DNA of 64,000 nt from Alphaproteobacteria bacterium (GCA_015062535.1 SUUK01000007.1:18094-82093); one strand, 5' to 3'. Shown: positions 24,521 to 33,060, counted from the first letter of the stretch. The notes: generated by a model from the sequence alone, not told the origin. Program-made: numbers and translations.

Positions 24521-25699
24521 ATGGAAGACTTACAAAATAATTTTAGTCCTTTGGGCTCATTATCTCCCTCTGTTACATTATCTTTATCTGCTCGTGCTAA
24601 AGAACTCAAAAAACAAGGTCTAGATGTTTACTCAATGTCAGTTGGTGAGCCTGATTTTGATACACCAAAGGCAATCAAAGATGCCGCAATTCAAGCACTA
24701 AATGAGGGTAAAGTTAGATATATAGCCTCAAGCGGTTTACCAGAATTAAAAGACGAGATAGTTAAAAAAATGGCAACTCATGGGATAAAAACCACCTCAA
24801 ACAATGTTGTTGTGACAACAGGAGCCAAATTAGCTTTGTTTGAAGCAATCACTGCGCTTTGTGGCAAAGGTGATGAGGTGATAGTATTAGCTCCTTATTG
24901 GGTGTCATATCCTGAGATGATAAAAGCATCAGGTGCTAAAATGGTTGTGGTTAATACAACATCCCAAAACGATTTTGCCCCAACCAAAGAAGATTTAGAA
25001 AAAGCCATAACTCCAAATACAAAATTGATTATTGTCAACTCTCCAAGCAATCCAACAGGTGCAGTTTATTCAAAAGAAACATTGGAGATGATTGCAAACT
25101 TGGCAGTAGAACATAATTTTATGGTCTTATCAGATGAAATTTATGAAAAGCTTATTTATGATGACAATGTAAAGCATATAAGTATAGCATCACTAAATGA
25201 TAAAATTGCCGACTTAACAATAACCGTAAATGGTTTTTCTAAAGCTTATGCTATGACAGGATGGCGTTTGGGATATTTAGTAGCTCCAACTTGGTTGGCA
25301 AAACGTATATCAGCATTGCAGAGCCATGCAACAAGTAATGCGACAACTTTTGTACAATATGCTGCAATTGTTGCTTTGCAAGGAAAAGCAGACAAAGAAC
25401 TTGATGATATGGTAAAAACCTTTGCTAGCCGTCGTGAATTGCTATGTAAATTACTAAAAGAAATACCACAAATTAGCTTTATTGAGCCCAAAGGTGCTTT
25501 TTATGTTATGTGCAATATTGCAAAAACCGGCAAAAAAGCCGCAGATTTTGCAGAGGAGTTGTTAGAACAAAAGCTATTAACAATTATTCCTTGTGAATCA
25601 TTTGGCGCTCCAGAATATGTGCGTTTGAGCTATGCTTGTTCCGAAGAACATATAAAAGAATCAATCAAACGCCTTAAAGAATTCTGTTCTAGCTTATAA
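24521..25699 (+). CDS. class I aspartate aminotransferase-like enzyme
   Basis: A 392-residue PLP enzyme. SVGEPDFDTP (about 41-50), TTGAKLALFEA, APYWVSYPEM, NSPSNPTGAVY, SDEIYEKL, and the PLP lysine in NGFSKAYAMTGWRLGY (about 234-249) follow the AspB-type aspartate aminotransferase order, and length is typical. It interconverts aspartate and oxaloacetate with a 2-oxo acid. The ribosome site AGGAG overlaps the stop of the dehydrogenase gene, so the two form an operon in which oxaloacetate would be shared. Confidence 0.93.
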   Translation: MEDLQNNFSPLGSLSPSVTLSLSARAKELKKQGLDVYSMSVGEPDFDTPKAIKDAAIQALNEGKVRYIASSGLPELKDEIVKKMATHGIKTTSNNVVVTTGAKLALFEAITALCGKGDEVIVLAPYWVSYPEMIKASGAKMVVVNTTSQNDFAPTKEDLEKAITPNTKLIIVNSPSNPTGAVYSKETLEMIANLAVEHNFMVLSDEIYEKLIYDDNVKHISIASLNDKIADLTITVNGFSKAYAMTGWRLGYLVAPTWLAKRISALQSHATSNATTFVQYAAIVALQGKADKELDDMVKTFASRRELLCKLLKEIPQISFIEPKGAFYVMCNIAKTGKKAADFAEELLEQKLLTIIPCESFGAPEYVRLSYACSEEHIKESIKRLKEFCSSL

Positions 25700-25702
25700 A
25701 GA

Positions 25703-25735
25703 AAAAAGAGGAAGATAAAACTTCCTCTTTTTTTG
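25703..25735 (+). terminator. rho-independent terminator
   Basis: AAGAGGAAG pairs with CTTCCTCTT around ATAAAA and is followed by seven T. It closes the dehydrogenase-aminotransferase operon. Confidence 0.93.
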
Positions 25736-25798
25736 TTAGCTTAAGTTCTAGATAAATTTCCCATCATTACAATAAAATTGCGAGGGATTAGTAAATGC

Positions 25799-26074
25799 TC
25801 AATGTTTCTTAATGTCATTCTCTAATTCTTCAGCTAAATCTTTAATAGCTTTATCCATTTTATGATGTTCCTTATCTATTTCATTTAACAAAACACCATA
25901 AACAACAAAGAACAGAACAATAATAAAAGCAACAAAGAGAATTATAGGAAGATTTTGGCGCAATTCCAAATTTATTCCAAAACTTATCGATGATACAACA
26001 AGTAATAACAAATAAACGATAATTCCTATAATTGTCGGAATGAAAAATGATTTATCATCAAGTTTTCGTGTCAT
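25799..26074 (-). CDS. small membrane protein, two spans
   Basis: A 91-residue protein with hydrophobic spans at about 11-33 and 43-63 and a charged, probably coiled C-terminus (HKMDKAIKDLAEELENDIKKH). Third gene of a minus-strand cluster of small membrane proteins. It has no Shine-Dalgarno; a 26-bp repeat shared with the preceding gene ends a few bases before the ATG. No family recognised. Confidence 0.6.
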   Translation of the reverse strand: MTRKLDDKSFFIPTIIGIIVYLLLLVVSSISFGINLELRQNLPIILFVAFIIVLFFVVYGVLLNEIDKEHHKMDKAIKDLAEELENDIKKH

Positions 26075-26078
26075 ATAT

Positions 26079-26104
26079 AAATTTTTTAATGGTTATTTAC
26101 TTTT
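26079..26104 (-). repeat. 26-bp intergenic repeat, copy 1
   Basis: Identical to 26420-26445. On the minus strand it begins AAAAGTAAATAACCATT, includes the stop codon of the 26097-26414 gene, and lies just before the ATG at 26074. The paired copies suggest gene-plus-leader duplication or a shared translation or regulatory signal. Confidence 0.85.
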
Positions 26105-26414
26105 TGTTTGTAATAGGCATATTCAAACCTATTAAAAACCACAGGACAGACCAAGAGATTATAGTTATTTGCACTTCTGTTGCTGGATAATTTAGAAAAG
26201 GAGTTGCACATAAATAGGCAAGACCTAACATCATTATTGCCAAAACAAGAATAATAAAAAAAGGAGCTGGATATATTTCATCATATTCCTTTAATGCAAA
26301 AACAATTCCCATTCCAAAACCACCTGACAGAAAAGCAACACCTAATACTAATATCCAATGACACCAACTAAATGAAGAGGATGCATCTATTAAAACTTGA
26401 ATAAATTGCTCCAT
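26097..26414 (-). CDS. small membrane protein, three spans
   Basis: A 105-residue protein with hydrophobic spans near 18-40, 47-67 and 77-98 and very short loops (GFGMGIVFALKEYDEIYP between spans). Second gene of the cluster. No Shine-Dalgarno; the same 26-bp repeat as in the next gap precedes it. Not recognised. Confidence 0.6.
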   Translation of the reverse strand: MEQFIQVLIDASSSFSWCHWILVLGVAFLSGGFGMGIVFALKEYDEIYPAPFFIILVLAIMMLGLAYLCATPFLNYPATEVQITIISWSVLWFLIGLNMPITNKK

Positions 26415-26419
26415 AATAA

Positions 26420-26445
26420 AAATTTTTTAATGGTTATTTACTTTT
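26420..26445 (-). repeat. 26-bp intergenic repeat, copy 2
   Basis: Perfect copy of 26079-26104, placed between the 26451-26672 gene and the start of the 26097-26414 gene, in the same position relative to the following ATG. Confidence 0.85.
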
Positions 26446-26450
26446 GGGGT

Positions 26451-26672
26451 TTATTCTATCACATCATTGCCATTTCCTTTATATTTGTCGGCAATTCTTT
26501 TTGCGAATTCCTTGTTAACAATTTTTTGTTGCACGTCTTTTCTCTGTTTATTTACACGCTTATTTTCCTTAGAAAAAGCAACAATAAAATAAACAACACA
26601 CACAACAACGATTATTAAAGGGACAATAAAATCCCAAGGGAGCTCTTTAATAAAATCAACAATTTTTTCCAT
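26451..26672 (-). CDS. small membrane protein, one span
   Basis: A 73-residue protein from the ATG at 26672: a short amphipathic start, one span (PLIIVVVCVVYFIVAF, about 18-33) and a long basic tail (KENKRVNKQRKDVQQK). A longer frame back to 26723 exists but the extra residues look non-coding. First gene of the minus-strand cluster. No Shine-Dalgarno. Confidence 0.55.
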   Translation of the reverse strand: MEKIVDFIKELPWDFIVPLIIVVVCVVYFIVAFSKENKRVNKQRKDVQQKIVNKEFAKRIADKYKGNGNDVIE

Positions 26673-26852
26673 AAGATAATATTTAAAATAGTTAGACATC
26701 ATAATTTTCAATAGTTGGTACATACTAACTTGTTTTATTTTAAAATCAAATATTTTTTACCTCTAATTTTATGAAAAGTATTGCTTTTTTCTAAAAAAAC
26801 TCTACTATGTGAGCAAAATAATATAATTGTATCACTTTAATTTTTATGTATT

Positions 26853-27164
26853 ATGAATGAGTATATTATGCTTTTTTATGAGGGATTAGGCTCACTTGGT
26901 ATTGGTGGCTTCTTTCTTTTTATGTTGTCCTCTTTTTTTGCTTTTGTAGCCGGTTATCTGATTAGGGAGTGTCTTTCACAGTTAAATACTAAGTATTTTG
27001 ACAGGTCTGCTATATGGCTTCCTATTGCGGTATTGTTAATATCATTTTTATGTGGTGGATTTCTGTTTAAGTCAACAGTACCAGGTTTTCCAACTATGAT
27101 GATAATATGGCTTATTATTACTGTGGTTGTTGGCGCTTTAATAACAAAGGATAAGAATGTGTAA
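26853..27164 (+). CDS. small membrane protein, three spans
   Basis: A 103-residue protein with spans near 15-38, 50-70 and 78-98, Gly-rich in the first (LGSLGIGGFFLF). It is divergent from the minus-strand cluster, with TATAAT at about 26821 and no Shine-Dalgarno. It precedes the 27183 gene by 18 bases and probably shares its mRNA. Not recognised. Confidence 0.6.
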   Translation: MNEYIMLFYEGLGSLGIGGFFLFMLSSFFAFVAGYLIRECLSQLNTKYFDRSAIWLPIAVLLISFLCGGFLFKSTVPGFPTMMIIWLIITVVVGALITKDKNV

Positions 27165-27182
27165 TCTTAAAATTGTCATATT

Positions 27183-27524
27183 ATGAAAAAGCAAAAAAGC
27201 AACAGTTGGGTGTATATACTTTGTGATGCCTTTCCTTTGTTGGCATTGGGATGTATTATAGTAATATCTATGGTTATTGCACTTATACCCCCTAAGGTTT
27301 CTGAGTGGAAAGAGGCAACAGTAGTTTCAAGAAATGAATTGATTGTCCCTTGTGGATTTGGTTCTGAAACAGGGGTTTCATTGGTATTCTCAGATGGAAC
27401 TACTTGGAAAGGTTATCCATCTTCTGCAAAAACAAGTGAGCGACATCTCCTATATGCTCAAAAAGGTGATGTTGTGAGTTATAGGTATAACTCACATTAC
27501 TTTACAGGAAAACAATGGAGATAA
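27183..27524 (+). CDS. membrane-anchored small protein with a beta-rich domain
   Basis: A 113-residue protein with one N-terminal span (about 12-36) and a C-terminal part of about 75 residues with beta character (WKEATVVSRNELIV, SLVFSDGTTWKGYP, GDVVSYRYNSHYF). The layout is like DUF3592-type exported modules, without a clear match. No Shine-Dalgarno. A strong terminator follows. Confidence 0.6.
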   Translation: MKKQKSNSWVYILCDAFPLLALGCIIVISMVIALIPPKVSEWKEATVVSRNELIVPCGFGSETGVSLVFSDGTTWKGYPSSAKTSERHLLYAQKGDVVSYRYNSHYFTGKQWR

Positions 27525-27537
27525 TCTATGATGTAAA

Positions 27538-27573
27538 AAAAAGGAAGTCCTAAAAAGACTTCCTTTTTTATTT
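27538..27573 (+). terminator. rho-independent terminator
   Basis: AAGGAAGTC pairs perfectly with GACTTCCTT around a CTAAAAA loop, then T6. Confidence 0.92.
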
Positions 27574-27605
27574 TTTTATAAAAGCAAGTTTAGCATTTGC
27601 TTAAC

Positions 27606-27655
27606 TAAAAAACTAAAGGGTTTAAGACCACTCTCAAACCCTTTTAGGATTGGTG
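27606..27655 (+). repeat. direct repeat, left copy (flanks the ART-like gene)
   Basis: 39 bases from 27606 match 29113-29151 with a single mismatch, and both then reach TTGGTGA. Inside is AAAGGGTTT...AAACCCTTT, a terminator-like hairpin. TGGTGA is the complement of a tRNA 3' end (TCACCA), so the copies look like tRNA-adjacent terminator DNA. The rest of the 27525-27814 gap holds only the preceding terminator and AT-rich promoter-like sequence. Confidence 0.85.
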
Positions 27656-27814
27656 ACACAAGTTGGTCATCTATGCGGAAACATATACTTATTTAAAGTT
27701 AAGATATTGATATAAGATATGTTTGTTTTTTTTGTTGTTGCATTTAGATAATAAAATTGTTAATATAGATACATAATTTTATTAATCAAGTACATAAAAA
27801 ATATAGGAGGAATT

Positions 27815-29056
27815 ATGACTGAATATGCATATCATTGTTCACCAAATGGAGATATAGAAGAGTTTAAACCTCAAGTCTCATCACATGGTAAACCACTTGT
27901 TTATGCTACACCAAATAAATCATTGGCGCTTGTGTTTGGTATACCAGAACATAATGATTATATTATTAATCCAGTATATGATGCTAAGAGTAATTCTTAT
28001 ATATTTGTTGAAATGCAACCAGATGCTCTAACCAAATATTATAGAGGAAAGAGTGCATATTTATATACTGTAAACAAAGATGATTTTACTGAAACAACAG
28101 GATGGCCCGGAGAAATATGTTCATCAAAAGAAGTAAAGCCATTGAGCGTAGAATTTATAGAAGATTTAGAACAAGCAATTTTAGATGAACAAAAAGAAGG
28201 GCGTTTGCAAATTATATCGTATGATAAAAGAAATGACAACGGATATAATATTGATGAGTTTTTTGCATATAGGGAGATGCGAAATATATTTGTAAAAAAA
28301 CAAGATGCTGCTCATAATATAAAACATTTAATGACCTTACCAAATGAATACATATTTTCAATATTTCAAGAACAAGTTAATCATCTTTGTCAATTATTTG
28401 ATAGTTCATGTAATATTTCGCAACCAAGAAGTGAAACAGCTTTTTTTCCTAAATTTCTTGAGAAATGTAAGATAGATGCAAACGATGAAATTGTTAGAGA
28501 TGTTTTTCGTCAAATAATAGATTTTGATGAATACAAACAACAAATAGCAATAACGGAACTAAAATCAACAAACAATGAAGAATTGCTACAAAAAATACTT
28601 TCGCCACTAAAAGAAGTAAAAAAAATAATATCAATGAATATGGCGGAAAATATATTGTATAAACTTGTTACAGACGATGGTGAGCAAAATTATGCCAAGC
28701 AAATAAAAACATTGAAAAGGACCGAAAATAAAAAAGTTTTAATTGAACTAAAACAAACTCTAAAAAGTTATTTAGGGGAGTTTAATAAAGATGTGGAGCC
28801 GTTAGGAGAAGATAAAATAATTCCACCCAAATTTATAGATAGGTATAAAAGCGATTCTAGCGCTGAAAGTATTAATGATATATTTTATAATCTTCAATAT
28901 GTTCCAGTATCAAAAAGAATACAAGCAATTGGCGAAATAAAAGCAACAGGTAATAGGGAATTAATTAAAAAAATTGTTTTTCGCTTAACGAAATTGCACA
29001 ACAATATAGAAAAAGATACCAAATTAACTATAGCTAAATCTAAAGATAGAGAATAG
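27815..29056 (+). CDS. ADP-ribosyltransferase-like N-terminal domain with helical C-terminus
   Basis: A protein of 413 residues. The first 115 (YHCSPNGDIEEFKPQ, KPLVYATPNKSLALVFG, GKSAYLYTVNKDDF, GEICSSKEVKPL) follow the strand and Tyr/His layout of small ADP-ribosyltransferase/KptA-like proteins ('YHgS..g...L.P...h....vYAT.....A..f'). The remaining 300 residues are helical, charged and unassigned. A strong AGGAGG precedes the ATG. The gene lies alone between two direct repeats near tRNA-Lys, with the look of an acquired cargo gene. A toxin role is inference. Confidence 0.5.
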   Translation: MTEYAYHCSPNGDIEEFKPQVSSHGKPLVYATPNKSLALVFGIPEHNDYIINPVYDAKSNSYIFVEMQPDALTKYYRGKSAYLYTVNKDDFTETTGWPGEICSSKEVKPLSVEFIEDLEQAILDEQKEGRLQIISYDKRNDNGYNIDEFFAYREMRNIFVKKQDAAHNIKHLMTLPNEYIFSIFQEQVNHLCQLFDSSCNISQPRSETAFFPKFLEKCKIDANDEIVRDVFRQIIDFDEYKQQIAITELKSTNNEELLQKILSPLKEVKKIISMNMAENILYKLVTDDGEQNYAKQIKTLKRTENKKVLIELKQTLKSYLGEFNKDVEPLGEDKIIPPKFIDRYKSDSSAESINDIFYNLQYVPVSKRIQAIGEIKATGNRELIKKIVFRLTKLHNNIEKDTKLTIAKSKDRE

Positions 29057-29112
29057 TATATGAAAAGGATATAATTTATAAAGCAAAAATGTAGCACCGG
29101 TGTAGCACCAAG

Positions 29113-29164
29113 TAAAAAACTAAAGGGCTTAAGACCACTCTCAAACCCTTTGCGGTGTTGGTGA
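29113..29164 (+). repeat. direct repeat, right copy
   Basis: Second copy of the 27606-27655 element. It carries a hairpin (AAAGGGCTT with AAACCCTTT, weakened by the one mismatch) and runs into a 16-base copy of the tRNA-Lys 3' end. Confidence 0.85.
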
Positions 29165-29173
29165 GCCCGACGG
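29158..29173. repeat. 16-bp copy of the tRNA-Lys 3' end (attachment-site-like)
   Basis: TTGGTGAGCCCGACGG here is identical to 29360-29375, the 3' end of tRNA-Lys read from the opposite strand. Such duplicated tRNA ends are left by integration and excision. The 29174-29323 stretch between it and the tRNA holds no gene. Confidence 0.75.
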
Positions 29174-29244
29174 ATGGCCGAAATAAAAAGTGCTATAATG
29201 CACTTTTTATGAGGAGACACAATGAAACTAATGTTTTAGAACAA

Positions 29245-29313
29245 GACATCCGTCGTCGTGAATAAAACATTTAGTTGGAATTGAACGAACCTTTAGGTTC
29301 GAATCCCGATGTC
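29245..29313 (+). other. tRNA-like remnant
   Basis: GACATC (29245-29250) can pair with GATGTC (29308-29313), and between them GAACC-TTTA-GGTTC forms a hairpin; the final 18 bases (GGTTCGAATCCC) look like a T-arm. The D and anticodon arms are missing. It is probably a tRNA fragment left by recombination at this junction. Confidence 0.3.
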
Positions 29314-29323
29314 ATAATTAGAT

Positions 29324-29355
29324 ACAAAAAAACGGCAGTTTCAACAACTACCGTT
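29324..29355 (-). terminator. terminator of tRNA-Lys
   Basis: On the minus strand AACGGTAGTT pairs with AACTGCCGTT with one mismatch, followed by T5 and more T. It lies just past the tRNA 3' end. Confidence 0.88.
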
Positions 29356-29360
29356 CTTAT

Positions 29361-29436
29361 TGGTGAGCCCGACGGGATTCGAACCCATGACCCTTTGATT
29401 AAAAGTCAAATGCTCTACCGACTGAGCTACGGGCCC
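29361..29436 (-). tRNA. tRNA-Lys (anticodon UUU)
   Basis: A 76-base cloverleaf on the minus strand: acceptor GGGCCCG pairing with CGGGCTC, D-arm GCTC/GAGC, anticodon stem TTTGA/TCAAA with loop CTTTTAA (anticodon TTT), T-arm around GGTTCGAATCC, encoded CCA. Its 3' end is duplicated at 29158. Confidence 0.97.
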
Positions 29437-29586
29437 TCAACTCAACTGAAAACGACTTATAAAGTATAAAATTTAGATAGTCAATAAAAAAATGTAAAAA
29501 AAATGAAAATAACTATTTATTTGTTAACTATTATGTGGTAAAGGATATAACAATAACGTAATACCAATGTTTTAGGTGAGGTGAAA

Positions 29587-29901
29587 ATGTCCACAAACAA
29601 ATTAGAGCAAGAAAGCAGATATGACATTTTGCAAAATAAAGAAGGTGAAATTCTTATAATTATTAATTCAAGACCAGGCGGACCAGAAGAGCCTCGTTTT
29701 GTTTATGATGGTGGCAAAACTGCTTTGTTGTATCGCACAAAAGAAATGGCTGTAGTGTTCAAAGATATTGCAGAAGGTGCTCGCAAACCATTGAAAATGG
29801 TGACATCAATGTTAATTGTAGAAGTTGAAGATGACGTTGTTTTGCGTGAATATACAGTGCCAGTTCGTATAATCAAAGACGTAGAATCACTTATAAAATA
29901 A
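29587..29901 (+). CDS. conserved-looking hypothetical protein, 104 residues
   Basis: A small soluble protein with two beta-rich halves: SRYDILQNKEGEILIIINSRPGG, EEPRFVYDGGKTALLYR, then TSMLIVEVEDDVVLREYTVPVRII. No motif is recognised. The ATG at 29587 has AGGTGAGG just before it; a GTG at 29581 could also start. It is 49 bases upstream of the NuoL-like gene on the same strand, so it may be the first gene of that operon. Confidence 0.65.
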   Translation: MSTNKLEQESRYDILQNKEGEILIIINSRPGGPEEPRFVYDGGKTALLYRTKEMAVVFKDIAEGARKPLKMVTSMLIVEVEDDVVLREYTVPVRIIKDVESLIK

Positions 29902-29950
29902 CAATATTTACGATTCTTATTAATTAAATATAGTAATCTAAAGGAAAAAT

Positions 29951-31627
29951 ATGGTTATAAACACAGTTGCATATATGTTATGCGTTAGTTTGTTAGGATT
30001 CTTTAGAACTAAGCTACGTACAGATAAAATTGTTGCATGGTTTATGTTTATAGCCATATCTTTTCTTTTTTATAATTACATAGATCAGATTCTATTAGGA
30101 CTAAATAAAGGTTTTAGCTTTTTTTGGAATGAAACCAAAATAGGTAACATTACTATTGATTTTCATCCAAGTTCTATAAATAATGAACAAATAGTCCCGC
30201 TATTTTTTGTGACACTTTTTATTGTATTAAATAATAATATTTTTCGTTATGAAGAACGAAGAAGCTTGTTTAATTCGTTGATTGTGCTAAATTTTATATC
30301 GCTATGCTTACTTATTTGTGCTAAAAATTATGTTCAACTCATAACATCTGTTTTTATCTCTGATATTATTGGTTATATGGTACTAAAAGATGTAGATTCG
30401 TCTAGGCGCTATGTAATATATAATTTTATATCAGATATGTGCTTGTTTATGATTCTATCGATGGTTAGTGGTAGGATACAAAGCTTAGATATAAGTAAAC
30501 TCTTTACATTTGACCAAGTTGGACAACATAAAGATTTTGTAGGATTAGTAACTCTAATTGCTATTTTTATTAAAATAGGGGCTTTTTCTTTTCATAGTTA
30601 CTTGTCAGACATTAGTAAAGCAAGATTCCAAAGAGTAAGTACAATTAATATGATATTCTGCCCAATATATGGAATTTTATTATTATTAAAACTTCATAAC
30701 CTATTAAATGTGTCAGATTTGTTTTTACCTATATATAAAATTATAAGTGCATTAACATTTGTAACCGGTGTAATATTTTTTATCCTAAAAGACGATATAC
30801 GAAAAAAATTAGTATATTTTAATATGGCAGGCTTTGGTGCATTAATGATAATGCTCTATGAAAAGTCATTTGATTGGAATATATTATTTTCATATTACTA
30901 TATCATCTTATACTTTTATAATGTTCTGTTTTTCAAATTGTACTTATACCAAAATAGAATAGATAATGTAAGTGATATGATAAACGCTAAAGAAATAAAC
31001 AAAGAAATAATGCTGTCATTATTATTGATTATAACCATATTAACAAACCTATTTATAACAATAATGCTAAAAATAGCGTACATTGAGAGCAATACTTTGG
31101 TATTGTATTTGGGAGCTATAATTTTTGTATCTTTGGCAATCGTTCTAAACCATATATATAGATCACCAAAATCAAGAAGATTGGATTATTTAAATAAAAA
31201 CTCTCTTAGGGCTTTTTCTTTTATCATAAACTCTTTGATACTTATTTTAGCCTCATACCATTTTGGAGCATATAAAATATCTAATTTAATAATTGTTAGC
31301 TTATTTATAATTTTGGTAGCAAATCCTTTCTTTATATATTTACGTAAGTTTTATAATAGCTCCATCATTCAAGAAACAGAATTAAGTAGCAACGTATATT
31401 ATTATCTTTTTGTCTTGCCAATAAAAAATATAAGTAGAATTTTGTGGCTAATGGTAGATGCTTTGTTTTCAGAAAAAATTATAACAATTATAATAAATCG
31501 TATAAACAAATGGGCAATAATGTTGTTCTTTAAATTAAATAAAAGATCATATCCTGCAATAATAGTATTTATTATTTTAGGAATATTGGCTTTTGTTGCA
31601 TCATTTTATATAAGGGAAATGCCATGA
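29951..31627 (+). CDS. nuoL: divergent NuoL-like complex I antiporter subunit
   Basis: A 558-residue membrane protein, about 13-14 spans. It sits where alphaproteobacteria carry nuoL and starts a NuoL-M-N-birA-rnj run. The NuoL hallmark 'FgKSAQfPLHtWLPDAM' is read here as FIKIGAFSFHSYLSDI (about 205-220): the lysine and the histidine remain, the rest is altered. The early part (SSINNEQIVPLFFVTLFIVLNNN) keeps the NuoL-like order. Charge in the spans is otherwise low. Overlaps the next gene by 4 bases. The identity rests on weak motifs plus gene order. Confidence 0.65.
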   Translation: MVINTVAYMLCVSLLGFFRTKLRTDKIVAWFMFIAISFLFYNYIDQILLGLNKGFSFFWNETKIGNITIDFHPSSINNEQIVPLFFVTLFIVLNNNIFRYEERRSLFNSLIVLNFISLCLLICAKNYVQLITSVFISDIIGYMVLKDVDSSRRYVIYNFISDMCLFMILSMVSGRIQSLDISKLFTFDQVGQHKDFVGLVTLIAIFIKIGAFSFHSYLSDISKARFQRVSTINMIFCPIYGILLLLKLHNLLNVSDLFLPIYKIISALTFVTGVIFFILKDDIRKKLVYFNMAGFGALMIMLYEKSFDWNILFSYYYIILYFYNVLFFKLYLYQNRIDNVSDMINAKEINKEIMLSLLLIITILTNLFITIMLKIAYIESNTLVLYLGAIIFVSLAIVLNHIYRSPKSRRLDYLNKNSLRAFSFIINSLILILASYHFGAYKISNLIIVSLFIILVANPFFIYLRKFYNSSIIQETELSSNVYYYLFVLPIKNISRILWLMVDALFSEKIITIIINRINKWAIMLFFKLNKRSYPAIIVFIILGILAFVASFYIREMP

Positions 31628-33051
31628 GTTCATATTTATTATTACTTATCATATTAATCCCTTTGACAGGTGCATTTTTTACCTTAAGTACAAAAAATGA
31701 TAAAAATTACTCATCAGGCAACATTTATAACGTATCCATATGGACTATGTTACTAAATACATTTTTGATATTATATGTATTTTCACTTATAGATACAAGT
31801 AAGCAAGGTATTGATATTGTAGAAAAATATTCATGGTTGTCTTCACCTAAAATAGATTTATTACTAGGTGTTGATGTTTTTTCAATGCTATTGCTACTAA
31901 GCATTAATCTATCATTTTTTATCGCTGAAATTTTTATTTATAGAAAATCAGAGCGCTCTAAAACATTAATCGCATCAGAATTGCTATTTGTAAGTCTAAT
32001 TAATGGATATTTTATTGCCGCAGACATCATTTCATTTTATATATTTTTTGCAGCTGTAAGCATTCCTCTCATAATTTTAATTAGTACATATGCAAACATT
32101 AGCAAAAAAAATATTTTAGTACGTTTTAGTCTTTATAGCATAATTGGAGCATTGTTGTTAATGGTTGCAACAATTATGATATTTATTCATAAAGAAAATA
32201 ACATTCCGCTAAATATGGCAGGAAATGTTAATATGGTTGGAGCATTAGAGTATTTTGTTTGGTTAAGTATATTCTTTGCTTTTATTTCAAGACTTCCTGT
32301 ATGGCCATTCCATTATTGGATATCAGCAATTAGCTCAAGCATAAAAAATCCCTTAGTTTTTCTTGTAAGTAATTTAATACCTTTAATGGGGTTATATGGT
32401 TTTATACGTTTTTGGCCAAATACTGTTCCAAAGACAATCGCAGTTTATGCTCCAGTATTTGAGATAATTTGTGTAATAACAATGATTTTTATAGCCCTTA
32501 TTAGCTTAAGTAACAAAGATATGAGATATAAGCTCTTTGCATATACAACAGTATATTATTTGTTATATTTAATTGGGGTCTTTATGCCAACCAATACATT
32601 AAAGCAAAATATTGGATATTCTTTATTTTCATACATAATAATTGTAACAATTTTATCTTTTATTATCAGTCACATAGAGGAGCAAAAAAAGAAATTAGAT
32701 ATATATAGTTCGTCAGGTATTTTGTGTTATATGCCCAAAGCCTCTAAATGTATATCATTGTTTATTTTAGCAAGTATAGGACTTCCAATAACTCCATTGT
32801 TCTGGAATAATTTTATTATAATTTCTGAGATATTTAACTACAATTTGATGTTAGGTATTTTTGTAATGTTATCAATAATGATAATAGGTATTTCTTTTCT
32901 TGAAGAGCTATACAAACAAAAAGATAAAACTTATGCAACATCTAGCTTAATACAAGGTGTTGATATGCCAAATCATCAGTTTGTAATCTGTTTAATCTGT
33001 ATGACTATACTGTGTTTATCGTTTTTTAAGCCATTATGGTTCGTATTCTAG
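31624..33051 (+). CDS. nuoM: divergent NuoM-like complex I antiporter subunit
   Basis: A 475-residue membrane protein with about 14 spans. The NuoM core 'KvPlfPFHtWLPdAH' is read SRLPVWPFHYWISAIS (about 225-240), so the usual Lys is Arg, and the downstream 'GaYGllRF' is LMGLYGFIRFWPNTVPKT. Its ATG overlaps the end of the NuoL-like gene (ATGA). Members pump protons or form antiporter-like channels; with the key Lys changed, pumping may be altered. Gene order supports the name. Confidence 0.7.
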   Translation: MSSYLLLLIILIPLTGAFFTLSTKNDKNYSSGNIYNVSIWTMLLNTFLILYVFSLIDTSKQGIDIVEKYSWLSSPKIDLLLGVDVFSMLLLLSINLSFFIAEIFIYRKSERSKTLIASELLFVSLINGYFIAADIISFYIFFAAVSIPLIILISTYANISKKNILVRFSLYSIIGALLLMVATIMIFIHKENNIPLNMAGNVNMVGALEYFVWLSIFFAFISRLPVWPFHYWISAISSSIKNPLVFLVSNLIPLMGLYGFIRFWPNTVPKTIAVYAPVFEIICVITMIFIALISLSNKDMRYKLFAYTTVYYLLYLIGVFMPTNTLKQNIGYSLFSYIIIVTILSFIISHIEEQKKKLDIYSSSGILCYMPKASKCISLFILASIGLPITPLFWNNFIIISEIFNYNLMLGIFVMLSIMIIGISFLEELYKQKDKTYATSSLIQGVDMPNHQFVICLICMTILCLSFFKPLWFVF

Positions 33052-33060
33052 GAGATAAAA

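Noticed and set aside
29275..29469. 64-residue plus-strand ORF with TTG start
   Set aside because: It crosses tRNA-Lys on the opposite strand; the reading frame is a by-product of the tRNA.
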